Of a stretch of DNA of 44,077 nucleotides, positions 27,507 through 35,997 are shown in pieces (position 1 is the first letter of the stretch; the number at the start of each line of letters is the position of its first letter). The translations under genes were made by a program, and so were the position numbers. The stretch comes from Allosalinactinospora lopnorensis (lineage in GTDB: Bacteria; Actinomycetota; Actinomycetes; Streptosporangiales; Streptosporangiaceae), in assembly GCF_000981225.1 (NCBI RefSeq), contig NZ_LAJC01000051.1, forward strand, positions 1 to 44,077, given 5' to 3'. The notes below the pieces were generated by a model. It searched no databases and was not told the origin of the DNA. It saw nothing but the letters and a program-made list of their open reading frames with translations.

Positions 27507-28837
27507 TCAGAGGGACGTCTGCGGCGCCGTGGCGGAGAGGTGCGTCGCGGTGAGCGCGAAGGCGCGGCCCGCTTTGGTGAGGCGCTGCGGACCGCCGTCG
27601 TTCGGCCGGTCGTGGTTGATGAAGCCCAGTGTCTCCAGCAGCCAGGTGGCGTTGATCAGTATCGACTGCAGTTGCTGGGTGTCGGGGCCGCAGTCGGTGC
27701 CCTCGCCGCCCCAGCCGGCCTCGGCCAGGATCCGCCGGGCGTCGCTGGTGATGTCGATGGTGTCGGTTCGGGCGTGGTTCCCCGTAGGGCGGGGCGAGCT
27801 CACGAGCAGCAGCCCGAGCAGGGTCTCGGTGGCGGCCTGCTCGAAGCCGTCGGTGTCCAGGACGCTCTCGGCCACCGCGCGCCAGAGCGCCTCGGTGTCG
27901 CCGTGCAGTTGCCGGCCGCGCCGCGTCAGCACCAGCCGCCGGCCCGAACGGCGGACCGCCCGCATGGTGCGCAGCAGTTTGTGCAACGCGATGAGCTGCA
28001 TGACGTCGGTCTCGCTGCGCGCCGGCGAGGGGGAGCTGGCCCAGTCGAACTCCGTGCACAGCTCCCGCACCATGGTGGGCGAGATGTAGCCGATCTGGGT
28101 CAGGCCGATGCCTTCGTCGGCGTAGCCGAGCAGCCGCCGCACCGGCCCCAGGACCTCGTCAGCGTTGGGCGGCGGCTCTGCGCCCGCGATGATCTGGCCG
28201 AGCAGCGGCCACATCTGGTGGCGGTGCGGATGCGACGGGGAGCCCAGCCAGCCGCGGACCCGTTCTTCGCGGACCCGGTCGAGGTAGCTGCGGCCCTGGT
28301 GGTCGGGCTGGGTGAGGAAGGCGCGGGCGTGCTGCGCCTGGGCCGTGCGCCAGCCGCGGGTCCCGGGGCGGACCTCCTCCAGCGTGATGGCCAGCTCCAG
28401 CGCCGCCGACGTGGCATGGTAGGCGTCGATCTCGCGCTGCCGAGAGCGGTGCCCCAGGTGAGTTCGGGCAGGTCGGGCGGCTCGACGCCGGAGGCGCGCA
28501 TGGCACGCCGGTAGGCGGCCAGCCCGGTCTCGTGGTTGGTGGCGTAGGCGTGCAGGATCTGCTCCGTGCTCTCCGAGGTGCAGATCTCCGCGTAGCGGTC
28601 GAGGTGGAGAAGGGTGAACAACTGCCCGAGAGAGCGGGAGGCGAAGCTCCGGTCGCCGGAGGCCGCGGTGAACCGGACGGGGAGCACGTACCAGCAGAAC
28701 TCCTGAACGGCGTGCTGGGAGAGCGATTCGAGGTTCTGTCCCGCGGTGAGGGTGGAAAGGGCGTTCTCGGCTACCTGAGCAGCCTTGACGTCGAGGCGCG
28801 CCAACTGAGCGAGGGCGGATGCGATGGCCTCTTGCAT
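27507..28837 (-). CDS. Unknown protein, about 443 aa, frameshifted near 28441
   Basis: Two overlapping frames form one protein. The first (28837 to about 28441) begins MQEAIASALAQLARLDVKAA and ends at PPDLPELTWGTALG. The second resumes at QREIDAYHATSAALELAITL and runs to 27507. Inserting one C near 28441 joins them. It is alpha-helical and cytoplasmic, with no known catalytic motif. Two segments look like winged-helix remnants (LTQIGYISPTMVRELCTEF and RLTKAGRAFALTATHLSA), so a DNA-binding or scaffolding role is possible. A purine-rich GGGGAGGTGA lies 13-20 nt before ATG 28837, farther than usual. I do not recognise the family. Confidence 0.7.
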
Positions 28838-28876
28838 GGCGTGGCTTTGTCACCTCCCCTTCGGGCCGTCCCCGGC

Positions 28877-29170
28877 TCAGCTTTCTGTCGGCTCTCCGCC
28901 GGCAGCTCGGTCCTCGGCTCGGCGGCGCGGTGGTCGCTGAGGCACGATCCTGCTCCCGACCACATCAGCGGCCGTGAGGTCTGTCACACCGCCATCGCGT
29001 CGCCGTACGCGGATCATGCCATCATGCCAAGACTCCAGCACACCGACGATATCCCGGAAGCGGCGATCAGGCAGCTGGACGCGCAGAGTGACACGCCGCC
29101 CAACGTCTTCGGGTGTTACCTCCGTGGCGAATCGTGATACGTAGCCCACTGGATCAACCCCCAATTGCAC
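28877..29170 (-). CDS. Small beta-barrel-like protein, 97 aa
   Basis: The conserved core reads VTPEDVGRRVTLRVQLPDRR, then FRDIVGVLESWHDGMIRVRR and DGGVTDLTAADVVGSRIVP, an SH3/Tudor-like strand pattern. It resembles the N-terminal extension of a GNAT acetyltransferase often encoded beside fdxA in streptomycetes, but here no acetyltransferase domain follows; the protein ends in a basic, acidic tail after VPQRPPRRR. GTG 29170 is chosen because the upstream frame (to 29251) has no support; a start further in is possible. It is divergent from fdxA. Confidence 0.6.
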   Translation of the reverse strand: MQLGVDPVGYVSRFATEVTPEDVGRRVTLRVQLPDRRFRDIVGVLESWHDGMIRVRRRDGGVTDLTAADVVGSRIVPQRPPRRRAEDRAAGGEPTES

Positions 29171-29322
29171 ATGATCGCCCGGACAGCGCAATACTGGAAA
29201 GAGCGAGTCGTGTGTCGGATGCCCGGCGTACCCGCATGTCGGGCCCGGCATCGCCCAGGCTATGTGACAGCGAATACACCTACAGCGGTCCCCGTGGCGA
29301 AGACCGAAGAGGAGAGTACGAC

Positions 29323-29646
29323 GTGACCTACGTCATCGCGCAGCCCTGCGTCGATGTGCTCGACAAGGCGTGCATTGAAGAGTGCCCCGTCGACTGCATC
29401 TACGAGGGCAAGCGCATGCTCTACATCCACCCGGACGAGTGCGTCGACTGCGGTGCCTGTGAGCCGGTGTGCCCTGTGGAGGCCATCTACTACGAGGATG
29501 ACCTGCCGGACCAGTGGTCGAGCTACTACAAGGCGAACGTCGAGTTCTTCGACGACATCGGGTCTCCGGGGGGCGCCTCCAAGGTGGGTCAGATCGACAA
29601 GGATCACCCGGTGGTGGCCGAACTCCCACCCCAGGGCGACGAGTAG
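29323..29646 (+). CDS. fdxA: Seven-iron ferredoxin FdxA
   Basis: A 107-aa ferredoxin of the mycobacterial FdxA type. The ligands are in CVDVLDKACIEECPVDCIYEG and CVDCGACEPVCPVEAIYYE, so it holds one [3Fe-4S] and one [4Fe-4S] cluster. The C-terminal PDQWSSYYKANVEFFDDIG is typical. AGGAGAG lies 6 nt before GTG 29323. It donates electrons to redox enzymes such as P450s or sulphite/nitrite reductases. A hairpin at 29661-29690 follows. Confidence 0.95.
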   Translation: MTYVIAQPCVDVLDKACIEECPVDCIYEGKRMLYIHPDECVDCGACEPVCPVEAIYYEDDLPDQWSSYYKANVEFFDDIGSPGGASKVGQIDKDHPVVAELPPQGDE

Positions 29647-29660
29647 CGAAGAACGGCGAA

Positions 29661-29690
29661 CGGCGGCCGTGCGCGAACGCGCGGCCGCCG
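29661..29690 (+). terminator. GC-rich hairpin after fdxA
   Basis: CGGCGGCC plus GCGC pairs with GCGC plus GGCCGCCG around GAAC, with a 2-nt bulge, 15 nt after the fdxA stop. No U tract. Confidence 0.55.
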
Positions 29691-29769
29691 GAAGGCATGT
29701 CGTATCCCCGCAGCGGGGACGCGGCGTTCTTGAGGCGATGCGGCGGGGGCATACGGGAGCATGGGCACG

Positions 29770-30885
29770 ATGATGGGGCGAAGCGGCGCTGTGGACCGGC
29801 TGCCGGAATTCCCGTGGGACCGGCTGACGCCGTACAAGCAGAAGGCCTCCGCGCACCCGGACGGGATCGTCGACCTGTCCGTGGGGACTCCGGTCGACCC
29901 GGTTCCCGAACGGCTGCGTGCGGCCCTGAGCAACGCCGCGGACTCTCCGGGCTACCCCGCGACCTACGGCACGCCGGCGCTGCGCGAAGCGATCGCCGGG
30001 TGGTTGGGCCGCCGCCATGACGTGGCGGCGGATCCGGCGGCGACCCTGCCCACGGCCGGCTCGAAGGAACTGGTGGCCTGGCTGCCCACACTGCTCGGCC
30101 TGGGCGAGGGCGACACCGTCGTGTACCCGGAGCTCGCCTACCCCACGTACGACATCGGCGTCAGGCTCGCCGGGGCCGTCCCCGTGGCCTCCGACGGGCT
30201 GACCGCGCTGGGCCCCGCACGGGTGCCGCTGGTGTGGACCAACTCCCCGGCCAACCCGACGGGCCGGGTGCTTCCCGCCGAGCACCTCCGCAAGATCGTG
30301 GCCTGGGCCAGGGAGCGCGGCACCATCGTCGCCTCCGACGAGTGCTATCTCGACCTCGGGTGGGACGGCGTACGCCCGATCTCGATCCTGCACCCCGATG
30401 TCTGCGGCGGCTCCCACGAGGGGCTGCTCGCCCTGCACTCGCTGTCCAAGCGCTCCAACCTGGCCGGGTACCGCGCCGCCTCCGTTACCGGCGATCCAGG
30501 CCTGATCCAGGAGTTGCTCCAGGTGCGCAAGCACGCCGGGATGATCATGCCCGCGCCGGTCCAGGCGGCCATGCGCGCGGCGTTGGACGATGACGTCCAC
30601 GCGGCCGAGCAGAAGGAGCGCTACGCCACGCGCAGGGAGCGGCTGCGCACCGGTCTGGAACAGGCCGGCTGGACCATCACGCACTCCGAGGCCGGCCTGT
30701 ACCTATGGGCCGAGCACCCCGGCTGCGACGCTTGGGAGTCCGTGGCCGCGCTGGCCGCGCTGGGCATCCTGGTGGCCCCCGGAGACTTCTACGGGCCCAC
30801 GGGAGCCCGGCATGTGCGGGTGGCCTTCACGGCCACCGACGAGCGGGTCGCCGCGGCGGTCAAGCGGCTGGAAGAGGTGGGATAG
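29770..30885 (+). CDS. dapC: N-succinyldiaminopimelate aminotransferase DapC
   Basis: A 371-aa fold-type I PLP enzyme of the DapC (actinobacterial) type. The family start VDRLPEFPWDRLTPYKQKA and DLSVGTPVDPVPE are clear, and the PLP lysine is in SLSKRSNLAGYR near residue 226. It converts N-succinyl-2-amino-6-oxopimelate to N-succinyl-diaminopimelate, between DapD and DapE, on the way to meso-DAP and lysine. The frame opens at ATG 29761, where GGGAG is too close. ATG 29770 (or 29773) has better spacing. dapD and dapE lie about 1.1 kb downstream. Confidence 0.93.
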   Translation: MMGRSGAVDRLPEFPWDRLTPYKQKASAHPDGIVDLSVGTPVDPVPERLRAALSNAADSPGYPATYGTPALREAIAGWLGRRHDVAADPAATLPTAGSKELVAWLPTLLGLGEGDTVVYPELAYPTYDIGVRLAGAVPVASDGLTALGPARVPLVWTNSPANPTGRVLPAEHLRKIVAWARERGTIVASDECYLDLGWDGVRPISILHPDVCGGSHEGLLALHSLSKRSNLAGYRAASVTGDPGLIQELLQVRKHAGMIMPAPVQAAMRAALDDDVHAAEQKERYATRRERLRTGLEQAGWTITHSEAGLYLWAEHPGCDAWESVAALAALGILVAPGDFYGPTGARHVRVAFTATDERVAAAVKRLEEVG

Positions 30886-30924
30886 CGCACTCCGCCGGCG
30901 GCGCCCGCACGCGGTGCGTACGCC

Positions 30925-31779
30925 CTAGCCCAGCGCGATCCGCCCCTCTGGGGCCGGGTCGTCCACCGAGGACCAGCCTTCCTGCTCCTGAGAGGCGCTC
31001 CAGCGCTGGTCGCCGTAGGTCACCGAGTTCAGCCCGTATTCCGGGGCGTGGGTCATCGCCCACTGCGCCATGGCCCACCCCAGATCGCCGGTCTGCGGCT
31101 CCTCGGACACCGGAAGAGCCGCCGGGTCCACACCGAAGACACGCCGCATCTCCTCCTCGGCCGCGGCGATATCGGGCTCACGTTCGCCCACATCCTCCTC
31201 GAACCGGCAGCTCACCGCGTTCTCCTGGGTGCCGCCGAAGGCCTCGGCCATGAGCTGGGAGACGTCCTCGTGCTGGTCGTAGGCGAATCCGTCGGCGCTG
31301 CGCTGCACCTCCTGAGCCGCCTCGTAGACCGGCTTGTCCTCGTAGCCGGGGATCTCCTCCAGTTTCTCGTAGAACGCGTCACTGGTGTAGACGGGGTCCA
31401 TCAGCTCGTCGGGTTCGCCCCACTCCTGCGATGGGCGCTGCTGGAACAGTCCCAGGGAGTCGCGGTCCCCGTAGTCGATGTTGAAGAACTTGGACTCCTG
31501 CCACACCGTCGCGTAGGCGATCACGACCGATTGCTCGGGGAGGTCCCGGCTGAACGCCACACCGTTGATCGTGGCGGCGTTGGCGGCCTGCTCCGGGTCC
31601 AGTGTCCGGCGGTCCGCGTCGATGTCGACCCGGCACTCCTCCTGGGGCTCCTCGGGCACCTCGATCGGTTCGAACGAGCTCACAACGAAGTACCCGCCCA
31701 CGACGAGTAGGCCGCAGACAACAGTCAGCACGGTCAGGATCTTGAAGAAGGCGGATACCCTTCGCAGCTTTCGAGGCAC
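30925..31779 (-). CDS. Membrane-anchored lysozyme-like (transglycosylase-fold) protein
   Basis: A 284-aa protein with a single N-terminal membrane anchor (ILTVLTVVCGLLVVGGYFVV) and an extracytoplasmic part containing ATVWQESKFFNIDYGDRDS then LGLFQQRPSQEWG. The Glu of QES followed by GLFQQRPS is the signature of goose-type lysozyme-like proteins common in actinobacteria and often mis-named heavy-metal transporters. It may act on peptidoglycan, but the catalytic role is not proven. The domain is acid-rich. GTG 31779 is the only start that includes the anchor; a CATGGT box lies 6 nt upstream. Confidence 0.8.
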   Translation of the reverse strand: MPRKLRRVSAFFKILTVLTVVCGLLVVGGYFVVSSFEPIEVPEEPQEECRVDIDADRRTLDPEQAANAATINGVAFSRDLPEQSVVIAYATVWQESKFFNIDYGDRDSLGLFQQRPSQEWGEPDELMDPVYTSDAFYEKLEEIPGYEDKPVYEAAQEVQRSADGFAYDQHEDVSQLMAEAFGGTQENAVSCRFEEDVGEREPDIAAAEEEMRRVFGVDPAALPVSEEPQTGDLGWAMAQWAMTHAPEYGLNSVTYGDQRWSASQEQEGWSSVDDPAPEGRIALG

Positions 31780-32012
31780 AGTCAGACCATGGGTTCATGA
31801 GGCCGCGCGCTGATGATCCAGCGCTTGACCTCGGCTGATACGGACGGAAACCAGGGGCCGAGGGGGTAGGGGCCCGTCGCCCCCGGTTCAGGGGTGCACG
31901 TACTCGAATGGTAGGGCGTGCCGTCCAGCGCGGGCCGGAAGCGCGAGTCCCCGAACGCGCGGGCGCCGTGCCGAGCTGGGCGCGCGGTTCGAACTTCCCC
32001 GGCCGGACCCAG

Positions 32013-32018
32013 TAGGCT
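32013..32018 (+). promoter_or_regulatory. -10 box TAGGCT for dapD, leaderless
   Basis: TAGGCT ends 8 nt before ATG 32027, and no Shine-Dalgarno sequence is present. Confidence 0.5.
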
Positions 32019-32026
32019 CGGCATCC

Positions 32027-32863
32027 ATGACCACCTCGTTCACCAGTCCGCTCCCTGCCGAGATCGATGAGCTGTGGGAGCGCCGCTCCGAGCTGACCCC
32101 CGACCACACAGAGGCCCGCGAGACCATCGTGGGCGCGGTCGACGAACTCGACGCCGGGAAGGCCCGGGTCGCCTTCGTCGACCCGCAGACGGACGAGGTC
32201 ATCGTCGATGAGCGGGCGAAGCGCTCGATCCTGCTCAGCTTCCGAGTGCTCAACATGGAGGAGTCCCAGGTCGGGGGCTTCCACCACCACGACCGCATTC
32301 CGCTGAAGACCCGCCTGGACGGCGTCCGCGTCGTGCCGGGCGCCATCGCCCGATGGGGCGCCTACCTGGCTCCCGGCGTCGTGCTGATGCCTTCGTTCAC
32401 CAACTTCGGGGCCTGGGTCGGCTCCGGCACCATGGTCGACACCTGGGCCACGGTGGGGTCCTGCGCCCAGGTCGGGGAGAGCGTCCACCTGTCCGGCGGT
32501 GTCGGCGTCGGCGGCGTGCTCGAACCGCCGCAGGCCTCACCGGTCGTCATCGAGGACGAGGCGTTCCTCGGCTCGCGCTCCATGGTCGTCGAGGGCGCCC
32601 GGGTGCGCCGCGGTGCCAAGCTCGGCGCCGGGACCATCCTGACCTCCTCCACCCGGGTCTTCGACGCCGAGAGCGGCGACGAACTCCCGAGCGGCGAGGC
32701 TCCGGCCTGGTCGGTGTGCGTGACCGCGACCCGGGTGAAGAGCTTCCCGGGCGGCGACTTCGGCCTGCCGTGCCTGCTCGTGCTCAAGCGCCTGGAGGAG
32801 GGGCAGGAGCACGACAAGCTGGCCCTCAACGAGATGCTGCGCGAGCACGGCGTCAATGCCTGA
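32027..32863 (+). CDS. dapD: Tetrahydrodipicolinate N-succinyltransferase DapD
   Basis: A 278-aa succinyltransferase of the actinobacterial DapD type. The N-terminal helical domain (EIDELWERRSELTPDHTEAR) precedes a left-handed parallel beta-helix of hexapeptide repeats (for example GAYLAPGVVLMPSFTNFGAWVG in part, and GESVHLSGGVGVGGVLEPPQ), and the C terminus contains VKSFPGGDFGLPCLLVLKR. It succinylates tetrahydrodipicolinate from succinyl-CoA, the branch-point step of the succinylase DAP route. It is probably leaderless. dapE follows after 75 nt containing a hairpin at 32877-32903. Confidence 0.95.
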   Translation: MTTSFTSPLPAEIDELWERRSELTPDHTEARETIVGAVDELDAGKARVAFVDPQTDEVIVDERAKRSILLSFRVLNMEESQVGGFHHHDRIPLKTRLDGVRVVPGAIARWGAYLAPGVVLMPSFTNFGAWVGSGTMVDTWATVGSCAQVGESVHLSGGVGVGGVLEPPQASPVVIEDEAFLGSRSMVVEGARVRRGAKLGAGTILTSSTRVFDAESGDELPSGEAPAWSVCVTATRVKSFPGGDFGLPCLLVLKRLEEGQEHDKLALNEMLREHGVNA

Positions 32864-32876
32864 GGCCGTGCACGGC

Positions 32877-32903
32877 GCCCCGGTGCCCACCGGGTGCCGG
32901 GGC
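32877..32903 (+). terminator. Hairpin between dapD and dapE
   Basis: GCCCCGG and CCC pair with GGG and CCGGGGC across a 3-nt loop with two internal mismatches. It may reduce read-through or protect the dapD message. Confidence 0.4.
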
Positions 32904-32938
32904 CCACGACCCGCGATCACGGAAAGTACGTAACCCGC

Positions 32939-34009
32939 ATGCTGGATCTCACCGCGGACGTCCGCACCCTCACCGCCCAACTCGTCGACATCGAATCGGT
33001 CAGCGGCGGGGAGCGCGCCCTCGCCGACGCGATCGAGCAGGAGCTGAGCGGCCTGGCCCACCTCGACGTGCGGCGCGACGGCGACGCGATCGTGGCCCGG
33101 ACCGATCTGGGCCGGGATCAGCGGGTGGTGATCGCGGGCCACATCGACACCGTGCCGATCGTCGACAACGTGCCGTCGCACCGGGACGGCGGCCGGCTCT
33201 ACGGCTGCGGGACCTCCGACATGAAGAGCGGGGTGGCGGTCCAGCTCAAACTCGCCGCGACCGTGACCGCGCCGGTGCACGACGTCACCTACGTGTTCTA
33301 CGACTGCGAGGAGATCGACGCCGAGCGCAACGGCCTGCGCAGGCTGGCGCGCAATCATCTCGAATGGCTCGGCGGCGACTTCGCGGTGCTCATGGAGCCC
33401 ACCGGGGGCGTGATCGAGGGCGGCTGCCAGGGGACCATGCGGGTCGAGGTGACGGCGCGCGGCGAACGCGCCCACAGCGCCCGTTCCTGGATGGGGCGCA
33501 ACGCCATCCACGACGCGGGCCGCATCCTCGACGTGCTGCGCGAGTACTCGCCGCGGCGCCCCGAGGTCGAGGGGCTGAGTTTCCGCGAGGGGCTCAACGC
33601 CGTGTTCGTCTCCGGCGGGGTGGCGGGCAACGTCATCCCCGACGAGTGCACCGTGAGCGTCAACTACCGCTTCGCCCCCGACCTGACCCCGGAGGAGGCG
33701 GAGGCGTACCTGCGCAAGCAGTTCGACGGTTTCGAGGTGCGGGTCACCGATGTCGCCCCTCCGGCCCGCCCCGGCCTGGACCATCCGGCGGCGGCGGCGT
33801 TCGTGCGCACCGTGGGCGCCGGTGCGGTCCGCGCCAAGCTGGGCTGGACCGATGTCGCCCGCATGTCGGAACTCGGGGTGCCGGCCGTGAACTACGGGCC
33901 GGGCGATCCCACCCTGGCCCACACACGCGACGAGTACGTCGAACTCGACCTCGTCGTCGAGGCCGAGCGGAAAATGGTCCACTGGCTGTCCGTGAACGCC
34001 GCCCACTGA
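32939..34009 (+). CDS. dapE: Succinyl-diaminopimelate desuccinylase DapE
   Basis: A 356-aa M20 metallohydrolase. Zinc and catalytic residues are in AGHIDTVP (His, Asp), GCGTSDMKSG (bridging Asp), YDCEEIDAERN (Glu-Glu) and the C-terminal GDPTLAHTRDEYV (His). A lid/dimer domain with GERAHSARSWMG and GNVIPDECTVSVNYR lies between. It releases succinate from N-succinyl-LL-DAP. The start ATG 32939 opens MLDLTADVRTLTAQLVD. The upstream box GGAAAG is about 15 nt away, so initiation is not well defined. Confidence 0.95.
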   Translation: MLDLTADVRTLTAQLVDIESVSGGERALADAIEQELSGLAHLDVRRDGDAIVARTDLGRDQRVVIAGHIDTVPIVDNVPSHRDGGRLYGCGTSDMKSGVAVQLKLAATVTAPVHDVTYVFYDCEEIDAERNGLRRLARNHLEWLGGDFAVLMEPTGGVIEGGCQGTMRVEVTARGERAHSARSWMGRNAIHDAGRILDVLREYSPRRPEVEGLSFREGLNAVFVSGGVAGNVIPDECTVSVNYRFAPDLTPEEAEAYLRKQFDGFEVRVTDVAPPARPGLDHPAAAAFVRTVGAGAVRAKLGWTDVARMSELGVPAVNYGPGDPTLAHTRDEYVELDLVVEAERKMVHWLSVNAAH

Positions 34010-34070
34010 CCGACGGTTCCCAGACGCGCGCCGGTGACCTGGGATTCAACACTCATGTACCCGGGGCGGA

Positions 34071-34076
34071 TACCTT
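34071..34076 (+). promoter_or_regulatory. -10 box TACCTT for the LOG gene, leaderless
   Basis: TACCTT ends 6 nt before ATG 34083; no Shine-Dalgarno sequence. Confidence 0.45.
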
Positions 34077-34082
34077 GTTCCC

Positions 34083-34898
34083 ATGACGGAATCTCGCAAT
34101 GTTCGGCGGGCCGGCCCCCTCACCTACCGGGGCGAGGCCATCCCGGAGACCACGACCGACCAGCGCCTCCTCGACCGTCGCGGTCCCACGGACTGGGTGC
34201 ACACCGATCCGTGGCGGGTACTGCGGATCCAGTCGGAGTTCGTGGAAGGATTCGGCCTGCTCTCGGAGGTCGACCAGGCTGTGAGCGTGTTCGGGTCGGC
34301 GCGGGTCGCACCGGACAATCCGCAGTACTCCCTCGGCCGGACGATCGGGGCCAAGCTCGCCGAAGCCGGCTACACGGTCATCACCGGGGGCGGTCCCGGG
34401 ATGATGGAGGCCGCCAACAGAGGCGCGCAGCAGGCCGGGGGCACCTCGATCGGCCTCGGCATCGAGCTCCCCTTCGAGCAGGCCCTCAACGACTACATCG
34501 ACATGGGTGTCACGTTCCGGTACTTCTTCGTGCGCAAGACCATGTTCGTGAAGTACTCGCAGGCGTTCGTGGTGCTGCCGGGCGGTTTCGGCACCATGGA
34601 CGAGCTGTTCGAGGCGATCACGCTGGTGCAGACGGGTAAGGTGACCCGGTTCCCGGTCGTCCTGGTCGGCTCGGAGTTCTGGGGCGGCCTGCGCGACTGG
34701 ATCCGGACGACCCTGCTGTACGAGGGGGTCATCTCCCCGCACGACCCGGACCTGATGCACCTCATCGACGATCCCGACGAGGTCGTCGATATCATCCGCA
34801 AGGCGCACGTCGACCTGGCCCGGCGGGAGTTCGAGTTCGATCAGGTGCAGGCGACCGCCGCCGACGTCGAGGCCGCGGAGTACACCTCGGAGAGCTGA
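34083..34898 (+). CDS. LOG-family (TIGR00730) Rossmann-fold protein
   Basis: A 271-aa protein with the lysine-decarboxylase-like LOG signature: VSVFGSARVAPDNPQY, GGGPGMMEAANRGA, and PGGFGTMDELFEA near residue 166. Proteins of this family hydrolyse nucleoside 5'-monophosphates to free base and ribose phosphate (cytokinin activation in plants; in actinobacteria related to cytokinin or nucleotide turnover). The first 45 residues are an N-terminal extension. TACCTT (34071-34076) lies 6 nt before ATG 34083, a leaderless pattern. It is often next to dapE and folP-like genes in actinobacteria, as here. Confidence 0.93.
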   Translation: MTESRNVRRAGPLTYRGEAIPETTTDQRLLDRRGPTDWVHTDPWRVLRIQSEFVEGFGLLSEVDQAVSVFGSARVAPDNPQYSLGRTIGAKLAEAGYTVITGGGPGMMEAANRGAQQAGGTSIGLGIELPFEQALNDYIDMGVTFRYFFVRKTMFVKYSQAFVVLPGGFGTMDELFEAITLVQTGKVTRFPVVLVGSEFWGGLRDWIRTTLLYEGVISPHDPDLMHLIDDPDEVVDIIRKAHVDLARREFEFDQVQATAADVEAAEYTSES

Positions 34899-34937
34899 CC
34901 CGGGACGAGAGGCCTCGTGCCCCGCTGTGCCGGCGGG

Positions 34938-35279
34938 TCAGGCGAGTCCGCGCCGCACCGCCGCAGGTGGCCGGGTGCCCCGGATCGAGGCGACCATGTC
35001 GAGGGCCTGGCGGGCGGCGCGCGGGTGGTCGGTCGCGAACACCCGGACGCCGAGCCAGGCGTACACCGAAATCAGTGCGAGGGTCTCGGCGAGCTCCTCC
35101 CGTTCCACGCTGCAGCGCCCTTCGCCGCCCGGCGCGGGGGGAACGCAGCGCACGAGGACCGGGCGACCGCCGGCCATCAGTTCGCGGACACGCGGGACGC
35201 TCGGGCGGTACCCGGCGTCGGCGACGCCTTCGACCACCGCCTCGGGCGCGACGACGCGGGGATCTGTGTTCTTGTTCAC
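34938..35279 (-). CDS. Small dihydropteroate-synthase-like protein, 113 aa
   Basis: The C-terminal half, WLGVRVFATDHPRAARQALD then MVASIRG, recalls the last strand and helix of dihydropteroate synthase (TIM barrel), but the protein is far too short and lacks the pterin and pABA sites. In many actinobacteria a full folP-like gene sits here beside the LOG gene, so this may be a shrunken descendant or a conserved accessory protein. GTG 35279 has GGGAG 5 nt upstream, so it is translated. It is on the strand opposite its neighbours. Role unknown; similarity is judged by eye. Confidence 0.6.
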   Translation of the reverse strand: MNKNTDPRVVAPEAVVEGVADAGYRPSVPRVRELMAGGRPVLVRCVPPAPGGEGRCSVEREELAETLALISVYAWLGVRVFATDHPRAARQALDMVASIRGTRPPAAVRRGLA

Positions 35280-35486
35280 CGCGGCTCCCGGAGGATGTCC
35301 CGGTCTTCGGGCTGGGGAGGGATCCGGGCACTGACACCAGCGCCTTTTGTCTTACACATACCTCTCCTTCGGGGGAACTTCGCTTTGCGGGAACGGCGTA
35401 CAAGTGCCGGGCCTCCCACGCCTCCGACCGCGGTCGGCGAGCGGTTCCCGCACCGTTGAGGACCCCGGATATGGCACGATCGAAAT

Positions 35487-35957
35487 GTGACTCCAACCAT
35501 CCTGATCTTGATCACTCTAGCCGCGGTGACCGTCCTCGCGGGCGTGGCGTTCGTGGTCATGGGCAAGGGCGGACAACTGGCGCGCTTCGAGGCCGATCAC
35601 CCGCCATTGGATCTTCCGGTGGACCGGCCCGTGACGAGCGACGACATCGCCCGCGTAACGCTTCCGCTGGCGCTGTGGGGCTACCACGTCCGCGCGGTGG
35701 ACGAGGCGCTGGCCCGGCTGGCCACGTCGCTCCGGGAGCGCGATACCCGGATCGCCGAACTCGAATATCGGATGGCCGAGCTGGAGACGTCCTCGGATCC
35801 GCGTGTCCTGTACCCGCACTCGGCCGGAAGCGGCAGGCACGAACGTCCCAAGGACACCGACGCCGACGCCGCCCTCCCCGAGCAGCGGTCGGTGCGCGCC
35901 GGGGCGGCCACCGCCGAAGGCGCGCCCGAAACGCAGCCCCGGCCGCAGGACACCTGA
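35487..35957 (+). CDS. DivIVA-domain-like membrane protein
   Basis: A 156-aa protein with one N-terminal transmembrane helix (ILILITLAAVTVLAGVAFVV), then a short DivIVA-type element (LPLALWGYHVRAVDEALARL, the GY-x2-x-VDE core near residue 72-78) and a coiled-coil stretch (LRERDTRIAELEYRMAELE), followed by a disordered tail. DivIVA-like proteins mark curved membrane at poles and septa. A CACGAT box lies 6 nt before GTG 35487, so the start may be leaderless. It precedes tagI by 40 nt and may be in one unit with it. Confidence 0.8.
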   Translation: MTPTILILITLAAVTVLAGVAFVVMGKGGQLARFEADHPPLDLPVDRPVTSDDIARVTLPLALWGYHVRAVDEALARLATSLRERDTRIAELEYRMAELETSSDPRVLYPHSAGSGRHERPKDTDADAALPEQRSVRAGAATAEGAPETQPRPQDT

Positions 35958-35997
35958 TCGCCCCGCGGCACCACGGACGCACAATGCGGACACCGGT

